A stretch of DNA of 64,000 nucleotides from Pollutimonas bauzanensis (lineage in GTDB: Bacteria > Pseudomonadota > Gammaproteobacteria > Burkholderiales > Burkholderiaceae_B): NCBI RefSeq assembly GCF_900129885.1, contig NZ_FQXE01000022.1:1-64000 (forward strand), given 5' to 3'. The position numbers and the translations under genes are program-made. This document shows, piece by piece, positions 1 through 9,200 of this stretch; the stretch's first letter is position 1; each line of letters starts with the position of its first letter. The notes under the pieces were generated by a model. The model saw only the letters and a list, made by a program, of their open reading frames with translations, ran no database searches and had not been told where the DNA came from.

Positions 1-54
1 CCTTCTCTGTTCCTTTGACCTTCTCTGTTCCTTTGACCTTCTCTGTTCCTTTGA
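1..54. repeat. 18-bp tandem repeat, three copies
   Basis: Three exact copies of an 18-bp unit beginning ccttctctgttc occupy 1-18, 19-36 and 37-54, followed by a partial copy. The array starts at the window edge, so the true copy number is unknown. Confidence 0.9.
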
Positions 55-136
55 CCTTCCTGCTCCCGTATGCCTCTGGGCAGCACGCTCTATCTATATA
101 GCGTAGAGATAAGCATCTCTTGGCGGCTCCCTCTCT

Positions 137-175
137 AGCTATCCCTTCCAGCTATCCCTTCCAGCTATCCCTTCC
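137..175. repeat. 13-bp tandem repeat, three copies
   Basis: Three exact copies of agctatcccttcc lie at 137-149, 150-162 and 163-175. The unit is unrelated to the 18-bp array upstream. Confidence 0.9.
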
Positions 176-290
176 AGGTACATAAATGCTGGGGGGGACT
201 GGCTACTCTTATATAGAGAGATTGCCTGGGTCGGCCGCCGGGACGGGCATGGCGGCTTGGCCCCAGTGGGAGTGGCGAGCGTCTCTACAC

Positions 291-454
291 GCCGTTGGCG
301 CGGTGGGGGAAGGTAGCGGTCCGCGTGGCCTGGTCCGCCGCCCAGCGCGCCGGACCCCGCCTCGCCTCGCTCGTTCGCCCCCTCCGGGGCTGCCTTCGCG
401 GCCGGCTCGCTCGGCCCCGGACGGACCGCTACCTTCCCCCACCGCGCCAACGGC
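291..454. repeat. Perfect 33-bp inverted repeat
   Basis: The 33 bases at 291-323 are the exact reverse complement of 422-454, separated by 98 bp of GC-rich sequence. No transposase frame lies inside. It could fold into a long cruciform or RNA hairpin, or be the two ends of a small non-autonomous element. No target-site duplication was identified. Confidence 0.85.
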
Positions 455-692
455 TGCGTCTTGGTTTTTGCACCTCTGCCGGGACGAGTTGCGCGCTTGG
501 CATTCTTGCTGTGTTTGGTGCTACCAAGAAAGAGGTCTTGCGCTCGCCCGGCGCGGGCCGCCAGCCGGCCCGCTTGGGCATCGGGGGTGGTATGGCCTAG
601 GGCGCTGTCTTGCCTAGGTGTCGTCTGCGCCGAAATCAAACCCATCAATCCGGCAATCGACAACAGCCGCCCGACCTGCCAGCCCGAATGCC

Positions 693-845
693 GAGCTCGA
701 TACCGGCGGCTGTCCAATAAGCCGATTGCCAGGCCCGATATCAGCCGTCATCCGACACACCCGATACCAGGCCCGATACGAGCCGCCGTCCGACACACCC
801 GATCGCCAAGCCCGATACCAGCGCCAGTCCAATAAACCCAATATC
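693..845. repeat. Degenerate 38-39-bp repeats
   Basis: The string a(g/a)gcccgata recurs at 731, 769 and 808, a spacing of 38-39 bp. The intervening sequence is partly conserved and shares the phrase tccgacacacccgat. A more diverged copy precedes it from about 693. The period matches the cleaner 39-bp array downstream. Confidence 0.6.
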
Positions 846-851
846 CAGGCG

Positions 852-1072
852 CCGTGGGCGGGTATGGGTTGGGCGAAATGTTGAGCAAGCCGCGCAGGCG
901 GCCTGTTTCCGGGAGGCAAGCCCGCGCTTGTCTGAGCGAGACGCTTACGGACAGCCGGGGGCTGTCCGTTCCGCGAGTTCGCGGGCGCCCGGAAACAGGT
1001 CGACTGCGCGGGCAGTCACGGGCGAAGCCCGGGACCGCAGCGATATTGAGCCCAACCCATACCCGCCCACGG
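852..1072. repeat. Large imperfect inverted repeat
   Basis: The 22 bases at 852-873 are the exact reverse complement of 1051-1072. Inside, cctgtttccggg (902-913) pairs with cccggaaacagg (988-999), and at the centre acggacagc (947-955) pairs with gctgtccgt (961-969) across a 5-nt loop. The right outer arm is also the start of the first 39-bp repeat, so the palindrome and the array share sequence. Confidence 0.8.
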
Positions 1073-1483
1073 CGACGGGTTAAGAACAACATGACCCACA
1101 CTCGCCCTCGGCGACGGATTAAGAACAATATGACCCACACCCGCCCTCGGCGACGGATTAAGAACAACATGACCCACACCCGCCCTCGGCGACGGATTAA
1201 GAACAACATGACCCACACCCGCCCCCGGCGACGGGTTAAGAACAACATGACCCACACCCGCCCTCGGCGACGGATTAAGAACAATATGACCCACACCCGC
1301 CCTCGGCGACGGATTAAGAACAACATGACCCACACCCGCCCCCGGCGACGGGTTAAGAACAACATGACCCACACCCGCCCTCGGCGACGGATTAAGAACA
1401 ATATGACCCACACCCGCCCCCGGCGACGGGTTTAGAACTACATGATCCACACCCGCCCACGGTGCCAGGTTAAGAAACCCACT
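1055..1483. repeat. 39-bp tandem repeat array, 10 copies plus one degenerate
   Basis: Ten head-to-tail 39-bp units start at 1055, 1094, 1133, 1172, 1211, 1250, 1289, 1328, 1367 and 1406; a degenerate eleventh runs 1445-1483. Units fall into variants (gggttaag versus ggattaag; aacaac versus aacaat) ordered in blocks that suggest duplication of multi-unit segments. Because 39 is divisible by three, open frames run through the array, but the encoded 13-residue repeats have no recognisable fold. There are no spacers, so it is not CRISPR. Confidence 0.9.
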
Positions 1484-1674
1484 ACGCTGGTTTGGAAACC
1501 CACGGCGCCAGATTTAGAAAGAACGCTGAAACCGTTTGGATACGCGACATTTCTTTATTCACCTAGCTGCCGGCCAAAGCGTCGAGGAAGCCGACAAATA
1601 AAGTGAGCGCAAAGGCGCTGGACCGGCAACGCGGACTAGCAGCGGACAATAAAAGCGCAATCCCCTTGCCGCGA

Positions 1675-2148
1675 TCAAGCCTGGGCGCTCAACGAATCGG
1701 GTTTGCCATGCATGCAGATCAGCGTCTGCTGCCCCATCGCGACCAGCGTTCTTTCCTCGCCCGTCACTCCGAACACCTCGAGCTGGCAAATCGTGAGGGT
1801 ACGGCCAGACCGGATCACCTTGCCTACCGCCTCCAGATACTCGCCGCGCGCCGGCGCCATCAGATTGATCTTGAACTCCACCGTAAGCACCGAACTCCCC
1901 GGGGGGAACAAAGTAAAGCCCGCATACCCGCCGGCCGAATCCGCAATAGCGCTCGTGGCGCCGGCGTGGAAAAAACCATGCTGCTGCGTAAGTTCCTGCC
2001 GGTATGGCATGCGGATATGGACCATGCCCGGCGCCACGCTGGCGATCACGGCCCCTAGATGGCGCATCAGGCCTTGCCGCTCGAAGCTATCGCGCACCCG
2101 GCTTTCCATTGTCGCGCCATCCTCCGCCTGCTTCGTTTTCTCTGTCAT
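1675..2148 (-). CDS. PaaI-family hotdog-fold thioesterase
   Basis: A 157-residue single-domain protein of the PaaI/YbgC-like hotdog thioesterase family, which hydrolyses acyl-CoA thioesters in the cytoplasm. The central HGFFHAGATSAIADSAGG segment resembles the HGG-A active-site helix of PaaI enzymes. The following strands (VLTVEFKINLMAPARGEYLEA, VFGVTGEERTLVAMGQQT) match the family pattern of a substrate-lining sheet. Length is typical. The ATG at 2148 is preceded by a strong GAGGAA ribosome site, which fixes the start. It stands alone, flanked by repeat DNA on both sides, so its acyl substrate cannot be inferred from context. Confidence 0.85.
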   Translation of the reverse strand: MTEKTKQAEDGATMESRVRDSFERQGLMRHLGAVIASVAPGMVHIRMPYRQELTQQHGFFHAGATSAIADSAGGYAGFTLFPPGSSVLTVEFKINLMAPARGEYLEAVGKVIRSGRTLTICQLEVFGVTGEERTLVAMGQQTLICMHGKPDSLSAQA

Positions 2149-2237
2149 TCTTGCTTCCTCCTTTTATCACCGCAAGAGCGTAGCAGGAATTTGCCGCGCC
2201 ATGACTGCGCTATAAGCTCCGCCTTCATATCGGCACG

Positions 2238-2322
2238 CTATTACACGCGGTTCACTATTACACGCGGTTCACTATTACACGCGGTTCACTATTACACGCG
2301 GCTCACTATTACACGCGGTTCA
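2238..2322. repeat. 17-bp tandem repeat, five copies
   Basis: Five copies of ctattacacgcggttca start at 2238, 2255, 2272, 2289 and 2306 (the fourth has ggctca). Decayed partial copies continue to about 2345. The array lies between the divergent thioesterase and YeeE genes, so it may sit in or near their promoters. Confidence 0.9.
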
Positions 2323-2435
2323 CTATTACGGCTCGCTATTAATTACTTGTATGTATAGCAAAATTAGAAATCATTATTTATGGAAATTACATTAACGTTG
2401 TACAGTTACATTATTTCTCTCCTACCCTCCTAGCC

Positions 2436-3656
2436 ATGACTACCACCACCGCCACGCTGCCCGGCCCCCTGCCCTCGCTCGGGCTGAATCTCAAGCCTTT
2501 GCTCATCGCCTTGCTGCTCATCGTTGCAGGGGCGATTTACCTGGGCGACACCGTCAGTGTCCGGCAAAGCGCGCTTTGGGTGGTCGGCGCCCTGCTTGGG
2601 GTCACGCTTTACCATTCGTCCTTCGGCTTCACCCAGGCCTGGCGGGTCTTCGTATCCGACCGCCGCGGGGCCGGGCTGCGCGCGCAAATGCTGATGCTGG
2701 CCTTCGGCGTCATACTGTTTTTCCCTTTTCTCGCGCAAGGGAGCTTGGCGGGCCAGGCTGTGAGCGGCTTTGTTTCGCCTCCCGGCGTCTCGGTCCTATT
2801 GGGCGCTTTCATCTTCGGCCTGGGCATGCAGCTCGGCGGCGGATGCGCGTCCGGCACGCTGTTCGCCGTGGGCGGCGGCAGCACGCGCATGTTGGTGACA
2901 TTGTTCTTTTTCATCGTGGGTTCGATACTGGCGGCGCTGAACTTTACCTGGTGGAGCACCCTGCCCGCTCTGGCGCCGGTTTCTTTGGTCAAGGCCTGGG
3001 GCTTGTGGCCGGCCTTGCTGGCCAACCTGCTCGTATTCGCGCTCATCGCCGGATTGACGGTGGTGCTGGAAAAACGCCGCCATGGCCAGCTGGTTTCGCA
3101 TGCGACCGGAACATCCCGCCCCGCGACTCTGCTGCGCGGACCATGGCCGCTGGTATGGGGCGCCGTCGCCCTGGTGCTGCTTAATTTTGCTACGCTCGCC
3201 CTGGCCGGCCGCCCATGGGGCATCACGTCCGCCTTCGCCCTGTGGGGTTCCAAGGGCCTGCTCGCCTTGGGCGCCGACCCCGCTCAATGGGCCTTCTGGG
3301 CGAAGAACCCGGCGGCCTTGACGGCTCCTGTAAGCCAGGACATCACCTCCGTCATGGACGTGGGTCTCATACTGGGCGCCCTGGCCGCGGCGGCGGCCGC
3401 CGGCAAGTTCGCCCCGATATGGAAAATCCCCGCGCGCTCTTTACTGGCGGCCGCGATCGGGGGGATTTTCCTGGGCTATGGCGCCCGCCTGGCCTTTGGC
3501 TGCAATATCGGCGCCTACTTCAGTGGCATTCTGTCGGGCAGTCTGCATGCCTGGCTATGGTTGCCCGCCGCCTTCGCCGGCAGCGCGCTCGGGGTGCATC
3601 TGCGCCCGTGGTTCGGCCTGCAGGTGGAAAAAACGCCTCGAATGACGGCTTGCTGA
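2436..3656 (+). CDS. YeeE/YedE-family sulfur-compound transporter
   Basis: A 406-residue polytopic membrane protein of the YeeE/YedE (TsuA-like) family, whose characterised members import thiosulfate. Two family signatures with cysteines are visible: GGGCASGTLFAVGGGS near residue 145 and FGCNIGAYFSG near residue 365. In TsuA such cysteines lie on the substrate path. About ten hydrophobic segments span the protein. The length suits the fused two-half form. No strong ribosome site precedes ATG 2436, so the exact start is less sure. No sulfurtransferase or TusA partner is adjacent, so thiosulfate as substrate is inferred from the family only. Confidence 0.85.
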   Translation: MTTTTATLPGPLPSLGLNLKPLLIALLLIVAGAIYLGDTVSVRQSALWVVGALLGVTLYHSSFGFTQAWRVFVSDRRGAGLRAQMLMLAFGVILFFPFLAQGSLAGQAVSGFVSPPGVSVLLGAFIFGLGMQLGGGCASGTLFAVGGGSTRMLVTLFFFIVGSILAALNFTWWSTLPALAPVSLVKAWGLWPALLANLLVFALIAGLTVVLEKRRHGQLVSHATGTSRPATLLRGPWPLVWGAVALVLLNFATLALAGRPWGITSAFALWGSKGLLALGADPAQWAFWAKNPAALTAPVSQDITSVMDVGLILGALAAAAAAGKFAPIWKIPARSLLAAAIGGIFLGYGARLAFGCNIGAYFSGILSGSLHAWLWLPAAFAGSALGVHLRPWFGLQVEKTPRMTAC

Positions 3657-3678
3657 TAGACCGGCGCCGCTAGCTGCC

Positions 3679-3720
3679 GCCCATGCCTTGCCGCCTCGCC
3701 AGGGCGGCGATGGCATGGGC
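3679..3720. terminator. Candidate hairpin after the YeeE gene
   Basis: gcccatgcc (3679-3687) pairs with ggcatgggc (3712-3720), and the inner gccgcc (3690-3695) pairs with ggcggc (3703-3708). It lies 23 bp after the stop codon. There is no T-run, so intrinsic termination is uncertain. Confidence 0.45.
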
Positions 3721-3849
3721 ATAGCAGGGTCTGGTGTAGGCGGCGCGTGCGTTCAAGGTCAGATCGCATTGCCGCCGTCGCCCGGGAACTCCGCGGCGCG
3801 ATGGCTGGGCAAAGCGAACGGCGCTATGCCGGCCCTGATTTCGGGCATG

Positions 3850-3880
3850 CTATATGCACCCGGCCCTACCGGGTATATAG
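3850..3880. promoter_or_regulatory. Palindromic hairpin upstream of ferritin-like gene
   Basis: ctatat (3850-3855) pairs with atatag (3875-3880), and the inner cccgg (3859-3863) pairs with ccggg (3869-3873). It ends 37 bp before the start codon at 3918. It could be an operator or a 5' leader stem; nothing else in the sequence decides. Confidence 0.45.
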
Positions 3881-3917
3881 TAATCAGCTAGGCAAGACGC
3901 CACAGGAGGTTCGGGCA

Positions 3918-4742
3918 ATGCACGAATTCACCAGGACAGCGACCGACTGGACTCTCGGTGAGGTTCCCTTTCAAGCAATCGATCTTTCGCAAATCAAAGA
4001 CCAGGAAAATTTGTTCTATCTGGTCGCCGCGGCTTCTTTTGTCGAGATCGCCTCCGATCTCTATACCGACAACCTGATACATTATTTCAAAGGCGACGAG
4101 GAAGTCATCGCGTGGCTGGAAAGCCGCTGGCGGCCCGAAGAAGTGCGCCACGGCCATGTCCTGCGGGCCTATGTCAATCATGTCTGGCCGGAATTCGACT
4201 GGCAGCAGGCGTATTCCGCCTTCTACGCTGAATACTCCCCGCTGTGCACGCCCGACAATTTCGAGGCGAGCCGCAGCCTGGAAATGGTGGCGCGCTGCAT
4301 AGTCGAAACCGGCACGGCGACGTTCTACCAGGCCTTGACGCAGCAGACCACGGAACCCGTGCTGGCAGGCATTGCCGCCCGCATCAGGGCCGATGAAATC
4401 GGCCACTACAAATATTTCTACCGCTACTTCCGGCTGTACAACGGCAAGGAAGCGCCAGGACGCCTGCGCATCCTGGGAGCCATCAAGAGGCGGCTGCTGG
4501 AAGCCCGCAACGACGACGCCGAGTGCGCCCTCTGGCACGCCTACCTTGTCCGCCAGCCTGAGGCCCACGCCGACAAGGCGGCTTTCCGCGCCTTGCGCAG
4601 CCGCTTGGGCAAGCAGGTGCGGCGCCACTATCCGCTGGATATGGCCGTCAAGATGCTGCTGAGGCCGCTTAGCCTGCCCGACGCGGTCACGCGCCTGCTG
4701 CAGGGCCCGCTGGCGCGGCTGACAGCGAGGTTCATGCTCTAG
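3918..4742 (+). CDS. Ferritin-like di-iron protein
   Basis: A 274-residue all-helical protein with a four-helix carboxylate/histidine pattern: E43 in an FVEIAS helix, E75 and H78 in EEVRHGH, a glutamate in a CIVETGTATF helix, and a second ExxH in DEIGHYKYF. This is the di-iron ligand arrangement of the ferritin-like superfamily (acyl-ACP desaturase/rubrerythrin-type). The ATG at 3918 is chosen over an upstream in-frame start because AGGAGG lies just before it. Family members of this kind are largely uncharacterised; oxidase, desaturase-like or iron-handling roles are possible. It is monocistronic, and a palindrome precedes it. Confidence 0.75.
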   Translation: MHEFTRTATDWTLGEVPFQAIDLSQIKDQENLFYLVAAASFVEIASDLYTDNLIHYFKGDEEVIAWLESRWRPEEVRHGHVLRAYVNHVWPEFDWQQAYSAFYAEYSPLCTPDNFEASRSLEMVARCIVETGTATFYQALTQQTTEPVLAGIAARIRADEIGHYKYFYRYFRLYNGKEAPGRLRILGAIKRRLLEARNDDAECALWHAYLVRQPEAHADKAAFRALRSRLGKQVRRHYPLDMAVKMLLRPLSLPDAVTRLLQGPLARLTARFML

Positions 4743-4772
4743 CGGGGCGGGCCAGGCATGCTTCCCGGCCAG

Positions 4773-4805
4773 CGCTACCGCCAGCCTTACAGGCTGGCGG
4801 TAGCG
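4773..4805. terminator. Bidirectional hairpin between convergent genes
   Basis: A perfect 15-bp stem (4773-4787 with 4791-4805) closes on a 3-nt loop. It lies between the ferritin-like gene and the convergent efflux outer-membrane gene, whose stop codon falls in the loop. There is no T-run, but position and stability suggest shared termination. Confidence 0.6.
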
Positions 4806-6259
4806 GCGCCCGCACGGTCCCACCCGCCGCCGATGGCGCGTATCAGGTTGACCGCGGCTTGCGCGCGGTCGCCGTTCAATTGCACGGCCGCGCGTTTTTG
4901 CTGAAGCACCGCGCGGTCGGCGTCGATGACATCAAGATAGCTGACCGAGCCTTCGCGGTATTGCGTGTGCGAAAGCTCGGCCGCCCGGGCGGCCGATTGC
5001 ACCGCGCTGTCCTGGACATCGGTCTGGGTGCCCAGGATGCGCAAGCTCGACAGGTTGTCTTCGACTTCCCTGAATGCGCTCAAGACGGTCTGGCGATAAA
5101 TGGCCACGTCTTCCTCGTACTTGGCGCGGGCGCGATCCAGGCCGGCCTGGCGCTGGCCGCCGTCGAAGATGGGCAGGGACAGCATCGTCCCGACCAGAGG
5201 GCCCAGCAAAAAGCTGCGGCTCGACCACTGGAACAGATCTCCCAGTTGCGACGACTCGTAACCCAGCGCCCCGGTTATCGTCAGGCGCGGAAAGAATGCC
5301 GCCTGGGCGGCTCCTATGCGGGCATTTGCCGCGGCCATGGCGCGCTCGGCCGCGGCGATATCCGGGCGGCGCTCCAGCAATGACGAAGGCAGGCCGGCGG
5401 GAATGCCGATGGCAATCCCCTGCAAGGGCCGTTGCGCCACCGAGAAGTCGGCCGGCGCCTTGCCCAGCAATATCGCCAAAGCATGTTCCGCGATGGCGCG
5501 CTGGCGCTCGACGCCCAAGGATTCCGATTGCGCCGATGCCAGTTCCGACTTGGCGCGCGCGACATCCAGTTCGCTGATGTCGCCTTCCGCGTAGCGCCGC
5601 TCGACCAGGCCGAGCGTCTGGCTGCGCAGGCTGACTGTGCCGCGATACAGCTCTTGCTCGGCATCGAGCCGGCGGATCAAGAAATAGGCTTGCGCCACGT
5701 CCGCCTGCAGGGCCAGTTGCACGGAGCGGAACAAGGCCTCGCTTTGCTGCGTGTCGGCCGTCGCCGCATCGACATCGGCGGCCACCCGGCCAAACAGATC
5801 GGCTTCATATGATGCCCCCGCCTGCGCCCGCCACAATGTCGAGGGCGCATTCGCGGCGTCGTCGGGCAGCCCCAGCGATGCGTTGGAGGCGCGCTGCCGG
5901 GTCGGCCCGAAACCCGCATCGATCTTCGGGTAGAGATCCGAGCGCGCGCCCTGCTGCAAAGCGCGCGCCTGCCCGACGCGGGCCGCCGCGGCCTTCAGAT
6001 CCTGATTGGCGGCCATGGCCTGTTCTTCCAGCGCGTTCAGGGGAGCGTCGTCGAATACCGCCCACCACCGGCCGCGCTCCATGCTGTCGGACGGCTGCGC
6101 GTCCTTCCAGTGCCGCGCCTCCTCGGGCGACAAAGAGGCCTCTTTGAAAGCGGCCGGCGTATCGACCGGCGGCCGCTGATATTGCGGCCCGACCGCGCAT
6201 CCGGCCAGCGCCAGCAACGCGGCGCCCAGGGCGAGGCTGATTCGTAAGGACTTGATCAT
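4787..6259 (-). CDS. RND efflux outer-membrane factor lipoprotein (NodT/OprM family)
   Basis: A 490-residue outer-membrane channel of a tripartite efflux pump. The N-terminal signal ends in a lipobox (LALAGC), so Cys21 should be acylated, followed by the family-typical VGPQYQRPPV. Two OEP repeats follow, each with long periplasmic helices (for example residues 85-230 and 290-470) rich in Ala and Gln. It is the last gene of an operon with the inner-membrane pump and adaptor, 20 bp downstream of the pump gene. OprN is the counterpart in Pseudomonas MexEF-OprN, but other NodT proteins look alike, so no symbol is given. Confidence 0.93.
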   Translation of the reverse strand: MIKSLRISLALGAALLALAGCAVGPQYQRPPVDTPAAFKEASLSPEEARHWKDAQPSDSMERGRWWAVFDDAPLNALEEQAMAANQDLKAAAARVGQARALQQGARSDLYPKIDAGFGPTRQRASNASLGLPDDAANAPSTLWRAQAGASYEADLFGRVAADVDAATADTQQSEALFRSVQLALQADVAQAYFLIRRLDAEQELYRGTVSLRSQTLGLVERRYAEGDISELDVARAKSELASAQSESLGVERQRAIAEHALAILLGKAPADFSVAQRPLQGIAIGIPAGLPSSLLERRPDIAAAERAMAAANARIGAAQAAFFPRLTITGALGYESSQLGDLFQWSSRSFLLGPLVGTMLSLPIFDGGQRQAGLDRARAKYEEDVAIYRQTVLSAFREVEDNLSSLRILGTQTDVQDSAVQSAARAAELSHTQYREGSVSYLDVIDADRAVLQQKRAAVQLNGDRAQAAVNLIRAIGGGWDRAGAATASL

Positions 6260-6279
6260 TGCTATATTCCGCTATTTCT

Positions 6280-9200
6280 TTAGTGTTCGATGTTCGATGC
6301 CAGCATGGGCGCCTCGTGTACCGCCGCCGAATGCAATGCGCGGCCGCCCATCGAACGCAGCAACACATAAAACACCGGCGTCAGGAACAGGCCGAACAAG
6401 GTGACGCCCAGCATGCCGAAGAACACGGCTATCCCCATCGCATGGCGCATTTCCGAGCCCGCCCCCGTCGAAGTAACCAGAGGCACCACGCCCATGATGA
6501 AAGCGATCGACGTCATCAGTATGGGCCTGAGCCGCAGCCGGCTCGCCTCTATGGCGGCCGTCCTCGGCGTCGCTCCCTGCAATTCCAGTTCTCGGGCGAA
6601 TTCCACGATCAGGATGGCGTTCTTGCATGCCAGCCCGACCAGCACCATCAAGCCGATCTGCGTGAAGATGTTGTTGTCGCCGCCGGTCAGCCAAACCCCC
6701 GTCAGCGCCGCCAGGATGCTCATCGGGACAATCAGGATGACCGCCAATGGCAAAGTCAGGCTTTCGTACAGGGCCGCCAGCACCAGGAACACCAGCAGCA
6801 CGCTTATCGGAAATACCCAGATGCCGGCGTTGCCCGCCAGTATCTGCTGATAGGTGAGGTCGGTCCATTCGAACTTGACGCCGCGCGGCAGCGTTTTGGC
6901 GGCAATCCGCTCGGCCGCGGCCTGGGCCTGATCCGAGGAATACCCCGGCGCGGGCCCGCTGTTGATATCGGCGGCGGTATAGCCGTTGTAGCGCACCACC
7001 ATCTCCGGACCATAGGTCGGCGTTACCTTGACCAGCGAGGACAGCGGCACCATGTCGCCTGAACTGTTGCGGGTCTTGAGCTGCAGGATGTCTTGCGGCC
7101 GCGAACGGTATGGCGCGTCGGCCTGCGCCCTTACCTGATACACGCGGCCGAAGCGGTTGAAATCGTTGACATACAGCGAACCCAGGTAAATCTGCATGGT
7201 GTCGAAGACATCGGTCACGGGCACGCCCAGCTGCTTGGCTTTGACGCGATCCAGGTCGACATCCAGCTGCGGCACATTGATCTGGTAGCTGGAAAAGGCC
7301 GGGCCGAGCTCCGGGGCATTGCGCGCCTCGGCCAGAAAGGCCTGGGCCGCGGCGTCGAGCTGTGCATAGCCCACGGCCGCGCGGTCCTCGATCTGCAGCT
7401 TGAAGCCGCCCACCGTCCCCAGGCCCATGACGGGCGGCGGCGGAAAAACGGCGATGAAGGAGTCCTGGATGCCGGAAAACTGCTGATTGAGCGCGGCCGC
7501 TATGCCGTTGGCCGACAGCGCCTCGCCATGGCGCTTGTCAAAAGGCGCGAGCGTGACGAACACGATCCCGGCGCTGGAACTGTTGGTAAAGCCATTGATG
7601 GACAAGCCCGGAAAGGCCACGGCGTTCTCCACGCCCGGCTGCTTCAGGGCGATATCGGTCATGCGGCGTATCACGGCCTCGGTGCGGTCCAGGGATGCCC
7701 CGCTCGGGAGCTGGGCGAAGCTGATCAGGTATTGCTTGTCTTGCGCCGGCACGAACCCGCCCGGCACGATGTATGAGACCGCTGCCGTCAGGGCCAGCAG
7801 AACCAGGTACACGCCCATCGACGAGGCCTTGCGCGAAATCACGCCGGAGACTCCCTTGGCGTAGCGATCGGACGAGCGGCCGAAGAAACGGTTGAAACCG
7901 GCGAAAAATCCGCCCAATACCCGATTCATCGCGCGCGTCAGCCAGTCCGGCTTCTCGGCATGGCCCTTGAGCAAGAGGGCCGCCAATGCTGGCGACAGCG
8001 TCAAGGAATTGAAGGCCGAGATGACCGTGGAAATGGCTATGGTCATGGCGAACTGCTTGAAGAACTGCCCGGTCAGGCCCGTCATGAAGGCAAGCGGCAC
8101 GAATACCGCGACCAGCGTCAGCGCGATGGCGACTATGGGGCCGCTGACTTCCCGCATGGCGCGATAGGTCGCGTCGCGCGGCGACAAGCCGTCGGCGATA
8201 TTGCGTTCGACATTTTCCACCACCACGATGGCGTCGTCCACCACGATGCCTATGGCCAGCACCAGGCCGAAGAGCGACAGCGCGTTGATGGTGTAGCCGA
8301 AGGCCAGCATCAATGCGAAAGTCCCGACGATGGAAACCGGCACCGCCAGCAGCGGAATGATGGACGCCCGCCAAGTTTGCAGGAACACGATCACAACCAG
8401 CACCACCAGCGCAATGGCCTCCAGCAGCGTCACCACCACCGCTTTGATGCTGGAACGCACGAATTGGGTGGGGTCGTACACGATGCGGCTTTCCACCGAA
8501 GGGGGGAAATCAGCCGACAGCTCTTTCATGGCTGCGCGCACCTGATCCGACACCGCCAGGGCGTTGGACCCGGGCGACTGCATGATCCCCAGCGCCACCG
8601 CCGGCTTGTTGTCCAGCAGGGAGCGCAAGCCATACTCCGACGAGGCAAGCTCGATCCGGGCCACGTCCCCGAGCCGGGTCACGCCGCCATCCGCCGAGGT
8701 CTTGAGCACGATGTCGGAAAATTCGGTTTCGGTGTGCAGCCGGCCCTGCGCGTTGACCGACAATTGCAGGGGCACATCGGGCAGGCTCGGCGAAGCGCCG
8801 ATCACGCCCGCGGCCACCTGCACGTTCTGTTCGCGGATCGACGCCACCACGTCCGTCGCCGTCAGGCCGCGCTGGGCGATTTTCTGCGGGTTCAGCCACA
8901 CGCGCATGGAATAATTGCCCGAGCCCCAGAGTTGGACCTCGCCCACCCCGGGAATGCGGGCCAGCCTGTCCTTGACATTGAGCACCGCGTAATTGCGCAG
9001 GTAGGTCATATCGTAGCGGTCATCCGGCGAAATCAGATGCACCACCATGGTCAGGGTAGGCGAGCTTTTTACTGTCGTCACACCCAGCCTTTGCACGTCC
9101 TCGGGCAAGCGCGGCAGCGCCTGCGAGACGCGGTTCTGCACCAATTGCTGGGCCTTGTCGGGGTCCACGCCGAGATTGAAGTTCACCGTCACGGCGAGGT

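Larger units (their letters stand above)
1..1674. other. Non-coding, repeat-rich region
   Basis: No convincing gene is seen before the thioesterase that ends at 1675. The long open frames on both strands come from GC-rich and 39-bp-periodic DNA, and they translate to Arg/Pro-rich or repetitive peptides with no recognisable domain. The stretch contains an 18-bp and a 13-bp tandem repeat, a perfect 33-bp inverted repeat, a degenerate 38-39-bp repeat, a large imperfect inverted repeat and a 39-bp array; these are listed separately. Positions 1484-1674 hold only decayed repeat-like sequence. Confidence 0.7.

Noticed and set aside
553-573. GC-rich hairpin at the left end as a terminator
   Set aside because: Seven-base GC stems arise often by chance in such GC-rich DNA; no gene ends nearby and no T-run follows.
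139-717. 192-codon minus-strand frame at the left end
   Set aside because: Arg/Pro/Ala-rich product spanning the inverted repeat, with no recognisable domain or ribosome site.
854-1450. Long open frames through the 39-bp array on both strands as repeat proteins
   Set aside because: The frames stay open only because the unit length is a multiple of three; no ribosome site, domain or codon bias supports translation.
1055-1483. 39-bp array as a CRISPR
   Set aside because: Units are directly adjacent with no variable spacers, and no cas genes are in the window.
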